A stretch of 64,000 nt of DNA from the NCBI GenBank assembly GCA_009746045.1, contig RPFO01000448.1, positions 3,268,049-3,332,048 of the forward strand. The letters run 5' to 3'. The position numbers and the translations under genes were made by a program. Source of the DNA: Mesostigma viride (taxonomy: Eukaryota; Streptophyta; Mesostigmatophyceae; Mesostigmatales; Mesostigmataceae). Below are positions 22,001 to 32,720 of this stretch, in pieces. The notes beneath the pieces are model-generated. The model was not told the origin of the DNA and did no database searches. It saw only the letters and a program-made list of their open reading frames with translations. Position 1 is the first letter of the stretch. Each line of letters begins with the position of its first letter.

Positions 22001-22818
22001 TTGCAGGACCGGCGAGCATCGACAACTGAGGGGCGCTGAGCCCGACGTACGCAGACATAATCAAGGCACACCACCCGATCCGACGGCCCATAAAAGGTGG
22101 CCAGCTGCTCAGCGGGGCGTGCGAAAGAAGCATTGCATGCAACCAGCGCAGATTCTGCCAGCAGATTCGCAAATAAAGGCGTGTTACCGTTGGCTGTCGT
22201 GTTGGTTGGGGAATACTGAGCGCCCCCAGTGCCAACTGGCAGCGTGGCGTTGGCGTCGAGCAGCATAACCAGGAAGTGCCGAGCTGGGATGCTGGCCTCC
22301 TCCTCCTTGAGGGCGTCGAAGAAGGCCTCACGTTCTGCCTGAGCTCGACCCGCATGTGGTGCATATCCCACGATAACGGTTAGCGCGTGGTGTGAATGGC
22401 CCTCAGTGGCCGAAAAAGTGGCCACTAGCACACGCGGGGACCGCAGCACGATGGACTGGAGCTGCTCTGATGCTGCCGGCGAGCACAAGAGGCCCACACC
22501 ACCTTGGCCCGGCGCGTCGCCGCCACCATAGTGGAACCGCCAGCCTGCACGCAGGTCGTCGACCAGCAGACCGTTGACCGCGTGCTGAGGGTCAACGGTG
22601 CGTCGGTGCTCCTGGACTCCAAGAACAGCGATCTTGTTGTCGGCGCACAGGGCGATCAGCTCGTCGACGCGTTGGCGTGCTGGGGTGCCGCCGCTCGTAG
22701 AAGGATCTGCAGGGAGGGTGCGCACGTTAAAACTAGCAATACCAAGAATGGGCCGTTGCCCTATTAGCGGGGGGGTGGGGGTTGCAATGCAGAGAGATGC
22801 TCTCTGTCGAGAAGCCAT
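22000..22818 (-). pseudogene. LINE endonuclease (EEP/APE-type) domain
   Basis: An open frame of about 270 residues with the exonuclease-endonuclease-phosphatase signature: SFNVRTL near residue 29, VLGVQEHRR near 68, GGVGLLCSP near 106, VIVGYAP near 148 and LLDANAT near 185. It would nick target DNA for target-primed reverse transcription. The frame breaks off at the deletion junction near 22.0 kb instead of running into the RT. Confidence 0.85.
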
Positions 22819-23048
22819 GCCCTAGCTCTTGTATAGCCATGATGATCTTCCCCCACATGACATACTCCCCCTTAGCTGGGCATAGTGTGAAGATCATGAG
22901 GGTGCCGGTGCCATTGAGGCACCTATAGAGCAAGTGCTGAGCACTTACATTCCACTCTTGCAGGAAGTAGCCTAGAATGTATTAAAAGCCATATGCCCCT
23001 TCTCAGGGATATGTGCTATACATTGATCGACTCCCAACGGAGTGATGT

Positions 23049-23050
23049 TG

Positions 23051-23114
<64 letters not shown>
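23049..23114. repeat. (AAT)n microsatellite
   Basis: About 21 pure AAT triplets. Confidence 0.98.
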
Positions 23115-23116
<2 letters not shown>

Positions 23117-23538
23117 GATATATCCGCCAGCCTTCATTAATCCAGATATCCGCCAGCATTCATTCCCCCCCCTGCCCCATGATGGTCCATGAGCCACGAG
23201 CCACAAGGTGGCCATGGCTGACGGCGGAGCTCATAACTTTCACGCTTGGGCACCAAATTCGGCGCCGTGAATATCTCAATCGCTTCGTCTTTCTAAGACG
23301 CACACGCTGATATCTTTTCCCAAAGCTATTACGCAATATCATGACTAGAAACTAAAAAACTCCATTCACGAAAATGGCTGACGGCGGTATGGCTGACGGC
23401 GGAGTTCAGATCTTTTGCGTCTGAGCCCCAAATTCGGTCAGACCACTTGCATTCGATGCGCCTTTCTAAGACGCACTTGCCAGTATAAACGGTTACGGCT
23501 GCCACGCAGTATAGACAAAGTTACGCACGTGACCAGCT

Positions 23539-24153
23539 ATGACGACTACCAAAGCAAAACGAGGGCTGGAAAAGGAGCTGGCACAGCTTCCCAGCGCCCA
23601 GCCCAACCCTCTCGCCCTCGCCATTGTTCAGCCGCCAGGCTTACCCGCCAAACCCTCGCCAAGCGCCTCGCCTGAGCCCAAGAAACCATGCCACGATCGC
23701 CACAAATGGAGCAAATTCTTGCCCGGCGACGGAATGTTCTCCCTCCTCGAGTGGCAGCAGCTGTCGCCGCAGGAAGTCGTCGAAGTTCTCCAGTTCCTCA
23801 CACAGGAGCGGAAGCTCTTTGTGACCTGGAGAAGGGGGGCGGCTATCGACTACCGCGACACGTCCTGGCTCTACACCTGTGCCGAATCCCGCCAACGCGA
23901 GTTTATCTTGACCAGCTACTACCAGCGCAGCTTCGGCGACATCCACAGAGAACTTTGGAACGCACTCAACGCCCCAGCCCCCGCACAGCCGGCAGCCCCA
24001 TCGGCTTCCTCCCTCTGCAAGGATGACATCCGCGCAGTGCTGGAGGAGCACGTGACCTGGCCGCTGGCCGAGAAGATGACCTCGCTGAACACCACGCTCA
24101 ACACGGTCGAGGCCCGGGTCTCCAACGTGGAAACCAAGGTCGTCCACAATTAA
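23539..24153 (+). CDS. LINE ORF1 protein, N-terminal part
   Basis: A 204-aa frame starting MTTTKAKRG. It has a proline/alanine-rich N-terminus, a domain with KWSKFLPGDGMFSLLEWQQL and YYQRSFGDIHREL, and a C-terminal heptad-like segment (LNTTLNTVEARVSNVETKV) that probably forms a coiled coil. The same layout appears at 56.78-57.57 kb on the minus strand. A stop codon separates it from the RRM-like part downstream, so ORF1 is probably broken here. Confidence 0.7.
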   Translation: MTTTKAKRGLEKELAQLPSAQPNPLALAIVQPPGLPAKPSPSASPEPKKPCHDRHKWSKFLPGDGMFSLLEWQQLSPQEVVEVLQFLTQERKLFVTWRRGAAIDYRDTSWLYTCAESRQREFILTSYYQRSFGDIHRELWNALNAPAPAQPAAPSASSLCKDDIRAVLEEHVTWPLAEKMTSLNTTLNTVEARVSNVETKVVHN

Positions 24154-24159
24154 GCTACA

Positions 24160-24894
24160 ACCACAGTTCACGGCGCTACACACCGCGGCGCAGGCTTGGG
24201 AAACGCATCATGCACTTGTCTCTCGCCTTAACCAGGTGGAAGGCAAGTGCGGCGTGCTCATGAAGAAGCTTGAGGCCATCACCGCCCACACCGAGGCCCT
24301 GGCCACACAGGGGCCCAAAGCTAGCGGAGCAGACGGCCACCATTGCCTCCCAGCCACCCCGGCAGGATGCTGGTGACCTCCCGCTCTCCTACGCGGACCT
24401 GCTGCGGACAGCGACCGCCTCCACCACCGACGCCATCAATCGCCACAAAGCTCCAGGAGCTGGAGGACCACCGCCAGGCCCAGCAACGGGAGGTCACCGA
24501 TCGCGCTCGCCGCGAGTGCCGACTGGTGCTACGTCGCTTCCCCCAGAAGCCAGGTGAGACGTCAACCTCCCTTGCTGACGAGATCAAGAACCAGCATCTT
24601 ACCCTCATGGGCCTGGTAGGTGAGGTAGAACTGCGTGGGTGCCACCGCCTTCCCCACTCACGGGACAAGGCGGCCACCCCACCAGTCCTGCTCACCTTCC
24701 TCTCCCCTGAGGATAAGCAGCGGTTCCTCTCTCGTCGCAAGCGGTTGCACGACCTCACCTGGACGCTGGATGACGACCTAACCCCCGCTCAGCAACAGCA
24801 GCGACGCGACCTGTGGCCGGAATACCTCCGCCATAATAAGCAGGACCCCCAGAAGCCCAAGGTGTTACTACTGTCCAGAGGGGCGGGGACCTGA
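24160..24894 (+). pseudogene. LINE ORF1 protein, C-terminal part (frameshifted)
   Basis: The C-terminal half of ORF1p in shifted frames: DLPLSYADLLRTATASTTDA, then ELEDHRQAQQREVTDRARRE, VLRRFPQKPGE, LRGCHRLPHSRDK, VLLTFLSPEDKQRFLSRRK and LTPAQQQQRRDLWPEYLRH. The pattern resembles the RRM/C-terminal domains of L1-type ORF1p that bind RNA. At least two frame changes are needed to join it to the N-terminal part. Confidence 0.7.
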
Positions 24895-25362
24895 TGATCA
24901 ACCACAAGATGTGGACGCCCCCAGCGGAGTAGAATAGCAATAGCCCTAGCTTGTAACCATTGGAGTCACTGTCGCTAAGGCAGCCATGCCTAGAATGTTT
25001 GCCTACCTGTGCCAACAAACCTAGTCACGTGCCGCCAACGCACGGTACACAACCAGCCATAGCCTTAGCCTACTTCTAGTACAGCCATGCTACGCCCTGG
25101 CTATGTTCAGATTACTTGCCCACGCTCCTTGCTATGACATGCTCACATGGGTCTTATTGCACCCACAGTTTGCCGGATCGTTAGCCTGTCCTTTTAGCTA
25201 GCCGCGCCCGATTGCAGCTGTGGCATGCCTTTGGCATGAAGGAGACTGGGGGTCTCTGCCCTTTCTCCTGCATGTAGTGCACACACAGGGATTAAAAGCA
25301 CTTCGGTGCTTCGTGACTCCCCAACGGGAGCACGAGTTTAATTAATTAATTAATTAATTAAT
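24895..25362 (+). other. LINE 3' UTR and (TTAA)n tail
   Basis: Non-coding 3' region ending GTGACTCCCCAACGGGAGCA + CGAG and six TTAA units. Its inverse counterpart is at 58272-58750. No gene is present. Confidence 0.75.
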
Positions 25363-26298
25363 CATGACGAGCAAACGCACCGTCGACGCAGCGCAGCTTA
25401 GCGGCAGCGCTGAGCCCTGAAGCTACGCAGGAAGCTATGCGCCTAGATCGAGTTCCGCCGCCCAGCCTGGAAGGCATGCAGCAGTACTACTTCCCATGCA
25501 AGCTTTAGTGGTCGTACATTCGGCCCCTTCTTCGTCCTCGCCGTCGGCCTCTCCTGAGCCCAAGGCGCAGTCGTCCCGCCGAGCCACCCAGCCAGTTTTA
25601 CGATTTCCCCATCGACAAGCCACACTTTCGGCAGAAAGGTCCGAGTGAACAGCTGCACGTCCTGTTTCATGCATATGGGACGCACGCCACGCTTTTGGAA
25701 TTGTGCTACCAACTCAAAAGTCGGGAGGGCCGCGGCCTTCGCCTGCCGTCACCTGGTGGCAGCTCGTACGGTACGGCTGCCGGCAAAGCTGCACAGCGCG
25801 CGCTACACCCGTCGGATCCCACCTGCAACAAATCGCGCCCTTTGCTCCCTCCTCGGACGCTCCGACGCCGAGATTCGCCACCGCTGTGACCGACACCATC
25901 CGCGACCTGGCCTTAAGGACGCCGTCGAGCAGCACGTGACTCCCCTCGCCGCGCTGCAGATGTAGCAGCCCTGGTTTGCACGCTGCAACTGCTGAGCTCC
26001 ACACCATCTCCACCGCCACCTCCACGTACCCTTCACGCCTCCACCTCCACCGCCAACCCTGCCATGCACCACCGACCGATCGACACCATCACCGCCCAGC
26101 TCCACGTGCGACATCGACCAGCGCCTCGACTGATCAAGGACAACGTACGCTATCGCCATCGAGTGCCTGCAAAACACCGCAGGCCTCACCGCCCATGCAC
26201 CATTGCACTGAGGCGGTGAAGGACATCGCCGCCCGGCCAGCACCTGCTGGCCCTGCCGACTGATGCTCCTCGATCGATCCCACCCAGACCTGGGCGGG
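25363..26298 (+). pseudogene. Degenerate LINE ORF1 copy interrupted by the 28-kb element
   Basis: It starts right after the preceding (TTAA)n tail with an ORF1-like ATGACGAGCAAACGC. Scattered ORF1 similarity follows in several frames (SPEPK, ELCYQLKSREGRGL, DAVEQHVTPLAALQ, PARPAPAGPAD-like). The right-hand continuation after the large element may be at 54.94 kb, where PAGPA and TTSTASTIA motifs recur. Confidence 0.55.
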
Positions 26299-26380
26299 GT
26301 GGTCCCACGCGGAATGGGGTCATTTTTGGCGCATTTTGCAAGAAAAAAACGCTAGTTTCAATCGTCCGATATCTTTTTTT
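26299..26380 (+). repeat. Left terminal inverted repeat of the large element
   Basis: About 80 bp pairs with the right end in reverse complement, with roughly 60 identical positions and one gap of about 10 bp. Confidence 0.85.
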
Positions 26381-26590
26381 CGCGCGAATTTGGCGTCCGA
26401 TCGCGTATTTTCGAGCTAATTTGGTGTCATAATGCTTAATTCATGTCAATTTGAGCGTACATTCCACATCGAGAGGCTTGAAAGTTAGTAATTCATGTAA
26501 ATTTTACGTGGAGAGACTCGACATCATCCTAACCTTTGTATTAACCATAGGACGAGCATTGCCAGCGCATGTCCAAGTGCTAACTTTCCC

Positions 26591-27187
26591 TCACACTTTC
26601 GAGGGCCTCTTCCGTAATTTCGCTTCCGCGATCTGCTGTTCCGTTTTCGAGTTCCTCCTCTTCTTATCGATCTCCTTTGCAGGCGCCCAGACTTCCACAT
26701 CCTTCCAGCTCTTGCCATCCGTCAGCTTTACCACCTTCATCGCGTAGTCCAGCGGCATCCACCACAACTTGTTCTTCAACTTCCCTCCCTTCTCCCCCTC
26801 AGCGAAAAACTTAAATGCGACGTCCCTCCACTTGGTGTCGTATCCAGACACCTGCCCATAAAGCATGACGTCTTCTAGCTTGGCATACATTGGCGTAGCC
26901 GTATCCTTGTTCCCTGCTTGCATAATGGCTAAAGTCCACCCATCACACCAAAAGGCCTCTGGTGCTCCGAACCCCATTTCCCCGTCCATAAGTCTCATTT
27001 CCAACGTGGGCTTGTCATCATCCTCATCGCCCGCCTGACTGTCTTCCGCCCCCTTAGGCTCCTCCCGTCCGGAAGTGTCAGCATGTACAGCCGCTGGTCC
27101 GAAGCCCACCGCCACATTAGCCAAGCGAAGTAACTGCTCCACATCCTCATTACCTGCGAGCAAACCGATCATGCCATCAACGCATGA
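26591..27187 (-). CDS. Gene A exon 9 (C-terminus)
   Basis: 199 codons including the TGA stop. It contains MRLMDGEMGFGAPEAFWCDG, TPMYAKLEDVMLYGQVSGYD and WWMPLDYAMKVVKLTDGKSW, ending in a basic tail (KKRRNSKTEQQIAEAKLRKR). The upstream intron is only 57 bp, and its donor (GTAGAG) was chosen to keep phase 0; a GTATGT 4 bp upstream would shift the frame. Confidence 0.65.
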   Translation of the reverse strand, partial: SCVDGMIGLLAGNEDVEQLLRLANVAVGFGPAAVHADTSGREEPKGAEDSQAGDEDDDKPTLEMRLMDGEMGFGAPEAFWCDGWTLAIMQAGNKDTATPMYAKLEDVMLYGQVSGYDTKWRDVAFKFFAEGEKGGKLKNKLWWMPLDYAMKVVKLTDGKSWKDVEVWAPAKEIDKKRRNSKTEQQIAEAKLRKRPSKV

Positions 27188-27244
27188 CTAAAATCGAGTT
27201 AGTAGAAATCGGACTGCCAACCGTGAAAAATCAAAACACTCTAC

Positions 27245-28944
27245 ATACCAGAATTCACTCGCAGATTTTTTCTTACCCTTTTTGGCCTTTTCCTTCGACC
27301 TCTGCTCGCAGGTAGACCCCGTCTGGGGGTGGGGGGCAGGCGCCGGGGCGGGTTTGGCGGGCTCGGCAACCTTGGCAGTCTTCGCGGTCTTGGGTAACTT
27401 CTTGGAAGCAACGCGCTCCTTTCCCCCGTCCTCCTCCTCTCCGCCGCCATCCTCCTCCTCCTTCTCCTCCTCATCGTCCGAATCTGAAAGCACAACTGCT
27501 TTTCGACGCCGTTTCTGAGGCAGGGCAGGCTTGGGAGGCTTCCCCACCTTGGCCGATTTCTTGGAAGCAACGTGCTCCGCAGCCTTCCCACCCTTGGCGG
27601 ATTTCTTGGTAGCAACGTGCTGCTCCTCCTCCTCCTCCTCCTCCTCTCCCCCTCCTCCTCCTCAGCATCGTCGTCCTCCTCCTCCTCCTCCTCCTCAGCA
27701 TCGTCGTCCGAATCAGCCACTGCCACAACTGGCTTACGAAGCTGCTTCTTCGGTACCTGAGAAATGGCCAGAGTCGGCGGGGGAACCCGAAGCTGCTTCT
27801 TCGGTACCTGAGAACTGGGCAGAGGCGCCGGGGTGGGCAGAGTCGCCGGGGGAACCCGAAGCTGCTTCTTCGGAACCTGAAAAACGGGCTGCGACGCGGC
27901 AGGCTTGGAAGGCCCACCTCCATCATCCTCAACAAGTGACACGACTGCCCGTCGAGTCACTTGAGAAGCGGGCTTCTTCGCCGCAGGCGGATCCGAATCA
28001 CCTTCAGGCCCCGTCCTCTGTTCGGCCTGCTGCGTTCTGACCTCGACGGGGGTCTCTCCGCGGTTAGACCCTCCTGCCGGACCTCCATCCCCTCCATCCC
28101 CTCCCTCCAACAACTGTTGGTCATCCCTCTCCACCACGGCGGACGATCCCCCAGCTTCGTGGGAAGCTTTTCGCTTCTTCGCCCTTCCGAGCCTAGGCCC
28201 CCCATCACCTTCCCCCTGTTCAAGCCGCTCCCACAATTCACTCCCTTTCCCGATCCTTTCCACTATCTCTTGAAACCCCTTAATCTCCGTCTTGGTACCA
28301 AACACGATCACCATCGGTTCGAACCTGGAGAAAAAGTCGTGGGCGCAAGCCTTCAGCACATTATCGTACATCCCGCCCGGTTGGGGAATGGACGAAGCTG
28401 TCGGGCAAGGACCGAACGCCCACCACCCTCTCTGAAAGTTACTCCACTTATCACCCCAAATGTTCGCCAAGTTCAGCAGGCTCAGGCACGGAAGGGACCT
28501 GCCCAAGGGAAAGGGGCGGGCTGAAGCTGAGGCAACCTCGCCTGCCACCTGCTTGACGAGCGACTTGTCATCATCATCACCGTCTAGGGCCTGACAGCAA
28601 AACCAGACCCGGCGACGGCCCCAGTCCACACTCTGCCACTCATACTTCACGTCCCACTCCTCCTCCTCCTTCGCCTCCTCCTCCTTCTTCGCCTCCGTCT
28701 CCTTCCCCTTCCCCTTCCCCTTCCCCTTCTCCAGCCCCTTCACCGGCCCCTTCATCGCCGCCTCCTTCACCCCCCTTCGAGTAATCCAACTTTTGGAGCG
28801 TACTTCCTGAACGCTTCCGGAGCCAAAAGTGCCAAACCCACCGTCTTGTCCTCGCTCTCTTTTAGCAGAATCTCCTGAAAGTCGATCTTGCCACTACTGA
28901 GATCCTTTCTCGGAATCCTCAGATGTGCGGCGTGTTTTTTGGCT
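27245..28944 (-). CDS. Gene A exon 8, 3' portion (two frameshifts)
   Basis: In frame with 30649-31477 across the TTAA (KAKKHAAHLRIPRKDLSSGK). Further on come WQSVDWGRRRVWFCCQALDG and a globular part. Then follow tandem QVPKKQLRVPP repeats, acidic DDDAEEEEEE runs and basic KKSAKGGKAAEHVASKK repeats, reminiscent of histone-tail-like or nuclear linker sequence. Frameshifts lie in the G6 run at 28770-28775 and the G5 run at 27648-27652. Confidence 0.65.
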
Positions 28945-28948
28945 TTAA

Positions 28949-30648
28949 CCCCTAAATGGTCTGGCTGCCGATTTTCCGCCTAAAACTGAGTTACAGCCGA
29001 CACGTCGGCCCCTTCTCGGGGGACCAAATGCCGCGAAAACTATTGAGAATTAGGAAACGTTTAGCTGAGAAGATCGAAAGTTTATAATTTTCCTCACAGC
29101 ATGGTACTAGGGTTTGCATACTTCTGACAAAGTTATAGAGGTGTTCTGGCCGGTCAAAGTACAAGGGGTCAGGGTACTTTTTCACGTAGAACGTGCATTC
29201 CGGAAAACGACGACCTGGCCATGGCGGCTTGCGCACACGCATGGCATTTACGTTTTCGTTCGAATTTTATGACCAAACTCAGGAAATTGATTTTATACGT
29301 CCTAAAGATGATACAGGCCAATTTTTGGTTCGCGGGAATGCCATTTGATAGGTGTCGGCAGCGTTCTTGCTGGAAAAAACTGCGATCAGGCCGGACGATA
29401 GAAACGTTGACAGCAATAACTTTCCGGCGTATTTTAAAGGATATATCGGTTTCTTTGTACTTTTTATGATACATGGTAGTCGTAAACGTGCAAGGGTGGC
29501 CAGAAATCGCCGAATCCAGCGACCATGCTGCACAACTTTGGTGTGCCGAAATGCGCCATTTTGCGGCCACCGCCTGGGCCAAGGTAACGCCATCCATGCC
29601 TGGTAAAGCTGAGTTATCGTTTTCCAATCGATATTTGACGTTTATATATACGTTCTAGCTTGTGTAGCACATTCTTTCTTCATTATTCATGCTCTTTCTT
29701 GACCATGGCCTGGCCCCTTCCTAAAACACCATTCTTAGATGCTTCCCTCAGTCAGTTGACCTGCCACAGGGTGATGGTGATAAGTTTTAGAGGCTGTATG
29801 GGTTTGAATACCTCCATATATGTTTGTTATACATTTCCCACACACATATTGCATGAGTGTAAGGCAGTTGGCTGGTCTCTGTGGCATCATCAAGCATGTA
29901 CCCGGTGAGTAGAAGCTTCCCATTGTCAGCATGTGCCACCAGGTGTGCTGGCCATCACCTGGCAAGCTATAGCAGCTTAGGCCTAGTTTATCCTTGCTAG
30001 GGCAAGCTGAAATAGGCTTAAAATCACTAGTTTGTTGGTGGCTGCCTCCTCGAATGCATGCCTTGCGTAGGGTATCCGTACTACGTTACCTACGTGCATG
30101 GACCAGGTGGCACCTGCACATAGGTGCCATGTAAGGGCAGTGTGATGATGCAGTTGTGTTTCCCCATCATTGTGGAAGGGAAATGTATGGTGTGGCATGG
30201 TTGGGGGACATTTTTAGTAGGTATTAGTAGGTAGTATGCCCACCCCTACCCCCTTGGTTGCTTTTTACCAACGGTACCCCTATGGGCTGTACTGGGTGTA
30301 ACTGCTGGTATACCCACCCTAATGATGACCCCAATGGCTCAAACTGTTCAGCAACTAATTGTTTATCATCCCTGAAGTGGTAGGTGCCTAGCTCTCACAA
30401 CATAATTCAAAATGCACATTCTACCAAAAATGAAAACGCTCGTCTTGACCCCCCTGACTTTGACGGCAGTTATACATGGCCTACCCTGCATATATGTAAG
30501 GTTATGATATACCAACCCGAAGGGCAACTCATGGACATGCTTGGCCCCCAAGGACAGCCATTGGATATGGGTGGGTTGGATGGCATCTGGTTTGCAAAAT
30601 TGTGAAGTTACAGCCGATGCATCGGCAGTATTTCTGCCCATTTAGGGG
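28949..30648. mobile_element. piggyBac-like non-autonomous element nested in gene A
   Basis: The ends are perfect 11-bp inverted repeats (CCCCTAAATGG ... CCATTTAGGGG) flanked by TTAA at 28945-28948 and 30649-30652, the classic piggyBac arrangement. Subterminal CTGCCGAT and a hairpin (TTACAGCCGA...TCGG / CCGATGCATCGGCTGTAA) occur near both ends. The 1.7-kb interior holds no transposase-like frame, so it would need a helper. It interrupts gene A exon 8. Confidence 0.85.
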
Positions 30649-31477
30649 TTAAGAAGGTAGGCGATGTTCCTCGTTATGATGACGGCTACATCCCAAAATT
30701 CCCGGTATCTGGCCACAATCTCCTTCCTGCCGACCGGCCGAGCGAGAGGATGGAGATTGAAGACGAGTTCGAAAATATGAGACGCCACAAACTCCTTGCC
30801 CTTTGCGTCCTTGCATTGCGCTTCCAGCGTCTCATCCTCCTTGAATCTGGCGCAAATGGTCAGCCGCAGGCACTCCAGCACATCCTTGGCGAACTCCACC
30901 AACTTGGTGAGCTTTTCCGGTCCAACCTGGCAGCTCATGATGCAATCGATCACGGCGTCCATCATAGGAAGGCTGGCCAAGTTCCTGAAAGCGGTCCAAG
31001 AGACCTTCTGGCCTTTCTTCTCCCCCTCTGCATTCGCGAATTTGCACCTTTGCATCATCACCTCCTCAGGCGCGGGTTTCGTTGAGGCAGGATCATCAGT
31101 CTGCTCCTGTGTCAGACGGAGAAACGTGTTGGCCAGCGTGCGACTGTAAGCGGAATGCACTGAAGCAATGCTGTGGGCCGGCTTTTTCTTTCCTTCTGCT
31201 TCCTCCTCGTGTACATCCACCGCTGCCGGCTCCACATTCCCTTCCCTCCCCCCGCTTGCCGCATAGCCGGGAGGATGTACGTGAGCAGATTGGTATAGTG
31301 GCCATCCGCAATATAGTGGCCCTTCCCACGCGTGACTTTGCCGTGTAGATATAGCTTGTTGTAGTTCCACACGTCAAGCAAGGCCTGGCCCAGCGTACGA
31401 TCCGCCACGGCTAAGTCCTCCGAATTCGCCCCCTTGGCGATGTCGAACAGCTTCTCCAGCTTGCCGGTCAGCACCGC
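30649..31477 (-). CDS. Gene A exon 8, 5' portion (frameshift, interrupted)
   Basis: It starts AVLTGKLEKLFDIAKG. After LLTYILPAMRQAG a G6 run (31248-31253) shifts the frame; one extra G restores an acidic linker and then KKGQKVSWTAFRNLASLP, DVLECLRLTICARF and AVIITRNIAYLL. The frame is cut at TTAA by a piggyBac-like element, whose first bases supply a premature stop. Confidence 0.7.
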
Positions 31478-31732
31478 CTGCGACATCAATTAACATCGAG
31501 CGAGCAACGACAAAACTCGTTCATAAAAGGCGAGGGGTATAGCTGCGGATAGACCCTAATAAAATTCGAAAAAGAAACGGCCGACAATACGCAACGAAAA
31601 TTCCAACAAAAAAAAGGAGAGGGTCTAGCTGCAGCGAGACCCTCGCAAAAAACTTGAAGCGCACACAAAAAACAACCACGAAAATTCCGAGGGTCTACCC
31701 GCAGCTAGACCCTGCCAAAATAGATAGCTTAC
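31478..31732 (-). other. Gene A intron 7 with three palindromes
   Basis: Phase-0 intron (GTAAGC ... TCGCAG) containing 22-bp palindromes at 31534-31555, 31621-31642 and 31691-31712, spaced 70-87 bp apart. Confidence 0.75.
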
Positions 31733-31783
31733 ATCTTCTTTTGCCTTAGGTAGATTTCGCAGCTCACTCCACGACGGGAGCAG
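31733..31783 (-). CDS. Gene A exon 7, 3' portion
   Basis: Sixteen codons ending LRNLPKAKED before a GTAAGC donor. Joined to 38975-40092 with one copy of the AG duplication removed, the exon is 1,167 bp (389 codons) and closes in phase 0, matching the next exon. Confidence 0.75.
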
Positions 31784-32140
31784 CACTATACTATAAATTT
31801 ACGGCCCGTACACGTATACGGAAATTTTTACGGGCCGTAAATTTTGCGTTCGTACGCATATACTTACCACTCGTATACTGGCCGTAAAATTTACTACCGT
31901 ATACTTTTTCTCGTATACGGCAGTAAAGTTTACGGTAGTAAATTTTACGGCCAGTATACGAGAAAAAATTTACGGTAGTAAATTTTACGGCCAGTATACG
32001 AGAAAAAATTTACGGTAGTAAATTTTACGGCCAGTATACTAGAAAAAGTATACGGTAGTAAATTTTACAGCAAGTATACTAGAAAAAGTATACGGTAGTA
32101 AAAGTTTACGGCCAGTATACTGGACAAGTATACGGGCCGT
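31784..32140. repeat. Left TIR and subterminal palindrome array
   Basis: After the TIR, about ten repeats built from GTATACGG, TAGTAAATTTTACGG and CCAGTATAC combine into overlapping palindromes. The spacing is about 40-50 bp. Confidence 0.85.
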
Positions 32141-32339
32141 AACCTTGTGATTTGTCCAACCTAGTGTATTGTGATTTGCGTTGTCATTTGACTTCATGGA
32201 AACATCATGTGGCAATAATTCAAATTAATTAATCAATTATCAATCATTCAAATTAATGAAGAAACACATTATACTACTAAGAAACACACTAGTTGAATTA
32301 ACCCTTATCAATCATTCAAATTTCCCAGAGCATCAGCTC

Positions 32340-32720
32340 CACGACGTACGCGAAAATATGCCGAGCTATGGCTGCCGAGAATGCTCATAACTTTCGACTC
32401 AGGCCATGAAATTTAGTCGGGTTTGTTGCATTCGACTCGTCTTCTGATGACAAACACGCTGGTATAATTTCCGGCAGCTATCGTCCCCGATTTCGTACGT
32501 TCTCGACCTCGGCATGCCCAGCAGATATCGCTATTTTCGACTCGATATGGCGGCATTCCCTTCGTGAATAGCACGCCTGCGCCCCCCGCCCCAGCATTCG
32601 ACATCTTCCCCGTAGCTATGGAGGCCCCAACAACACCTGCCGCCCCAGAAACCCGGTCGCTGGACGACGTTCTTGCCGCAGCCAGCCCTTTCGTCGGCAT
32701 CGCTCCCGCCGCTCCCAAGT
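32340..32720 (+). other. LINE 5'-monomer-like segment inside the nested element
   Basis: GCTCATAACTTTCGACTC...AAATTTAGTCGGG...TTGCATTCGACTCGTCTTCT...CACGCTGGTAT parallels the LINE 5' monomers at 23.2-23.5 kb. It is followed by a short proline/alanine-rich region. No intact ORF. Confidence 0.5.

Larger units (their letters stand above)
20898..22830 (-). mobile_element. Non-LTR retrotransposon (LINE), internally deleted, minus strand
   Basis: Reading leftward: an AP-endonuclease domain, a truncated reverse transcriptase, a maturase-like tail with a QRRLQLVGHLART motif, then a 3' UTR whose last part (GTGACTCCCCAACGGGAGCA) is shared with LINE copies ending at 25.36 and 58.27 kb, then the (TTAA)n tail. 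ORF1 is absent and most of the RT fingers/palm is missing. Confidence 0.85.
23210..25362 (+). mobile_element. ORF1-only LINE, plus strand
   Basis: Two 5' monomers of about 150 bp (23210-23345 and 23375-23535) each start ATGGCTGACGGCGGAG and contain CTAAGACGCAC. They are followed by ORF1, a 3' UTR and a (TTAA)n tail at 25337-25362. No endonuclease or RT is present, so the copy is non-autonomous. The last 900 bp closely match the minus-strand copy at 58.27-59.22 kb. Confidence 0.8.
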
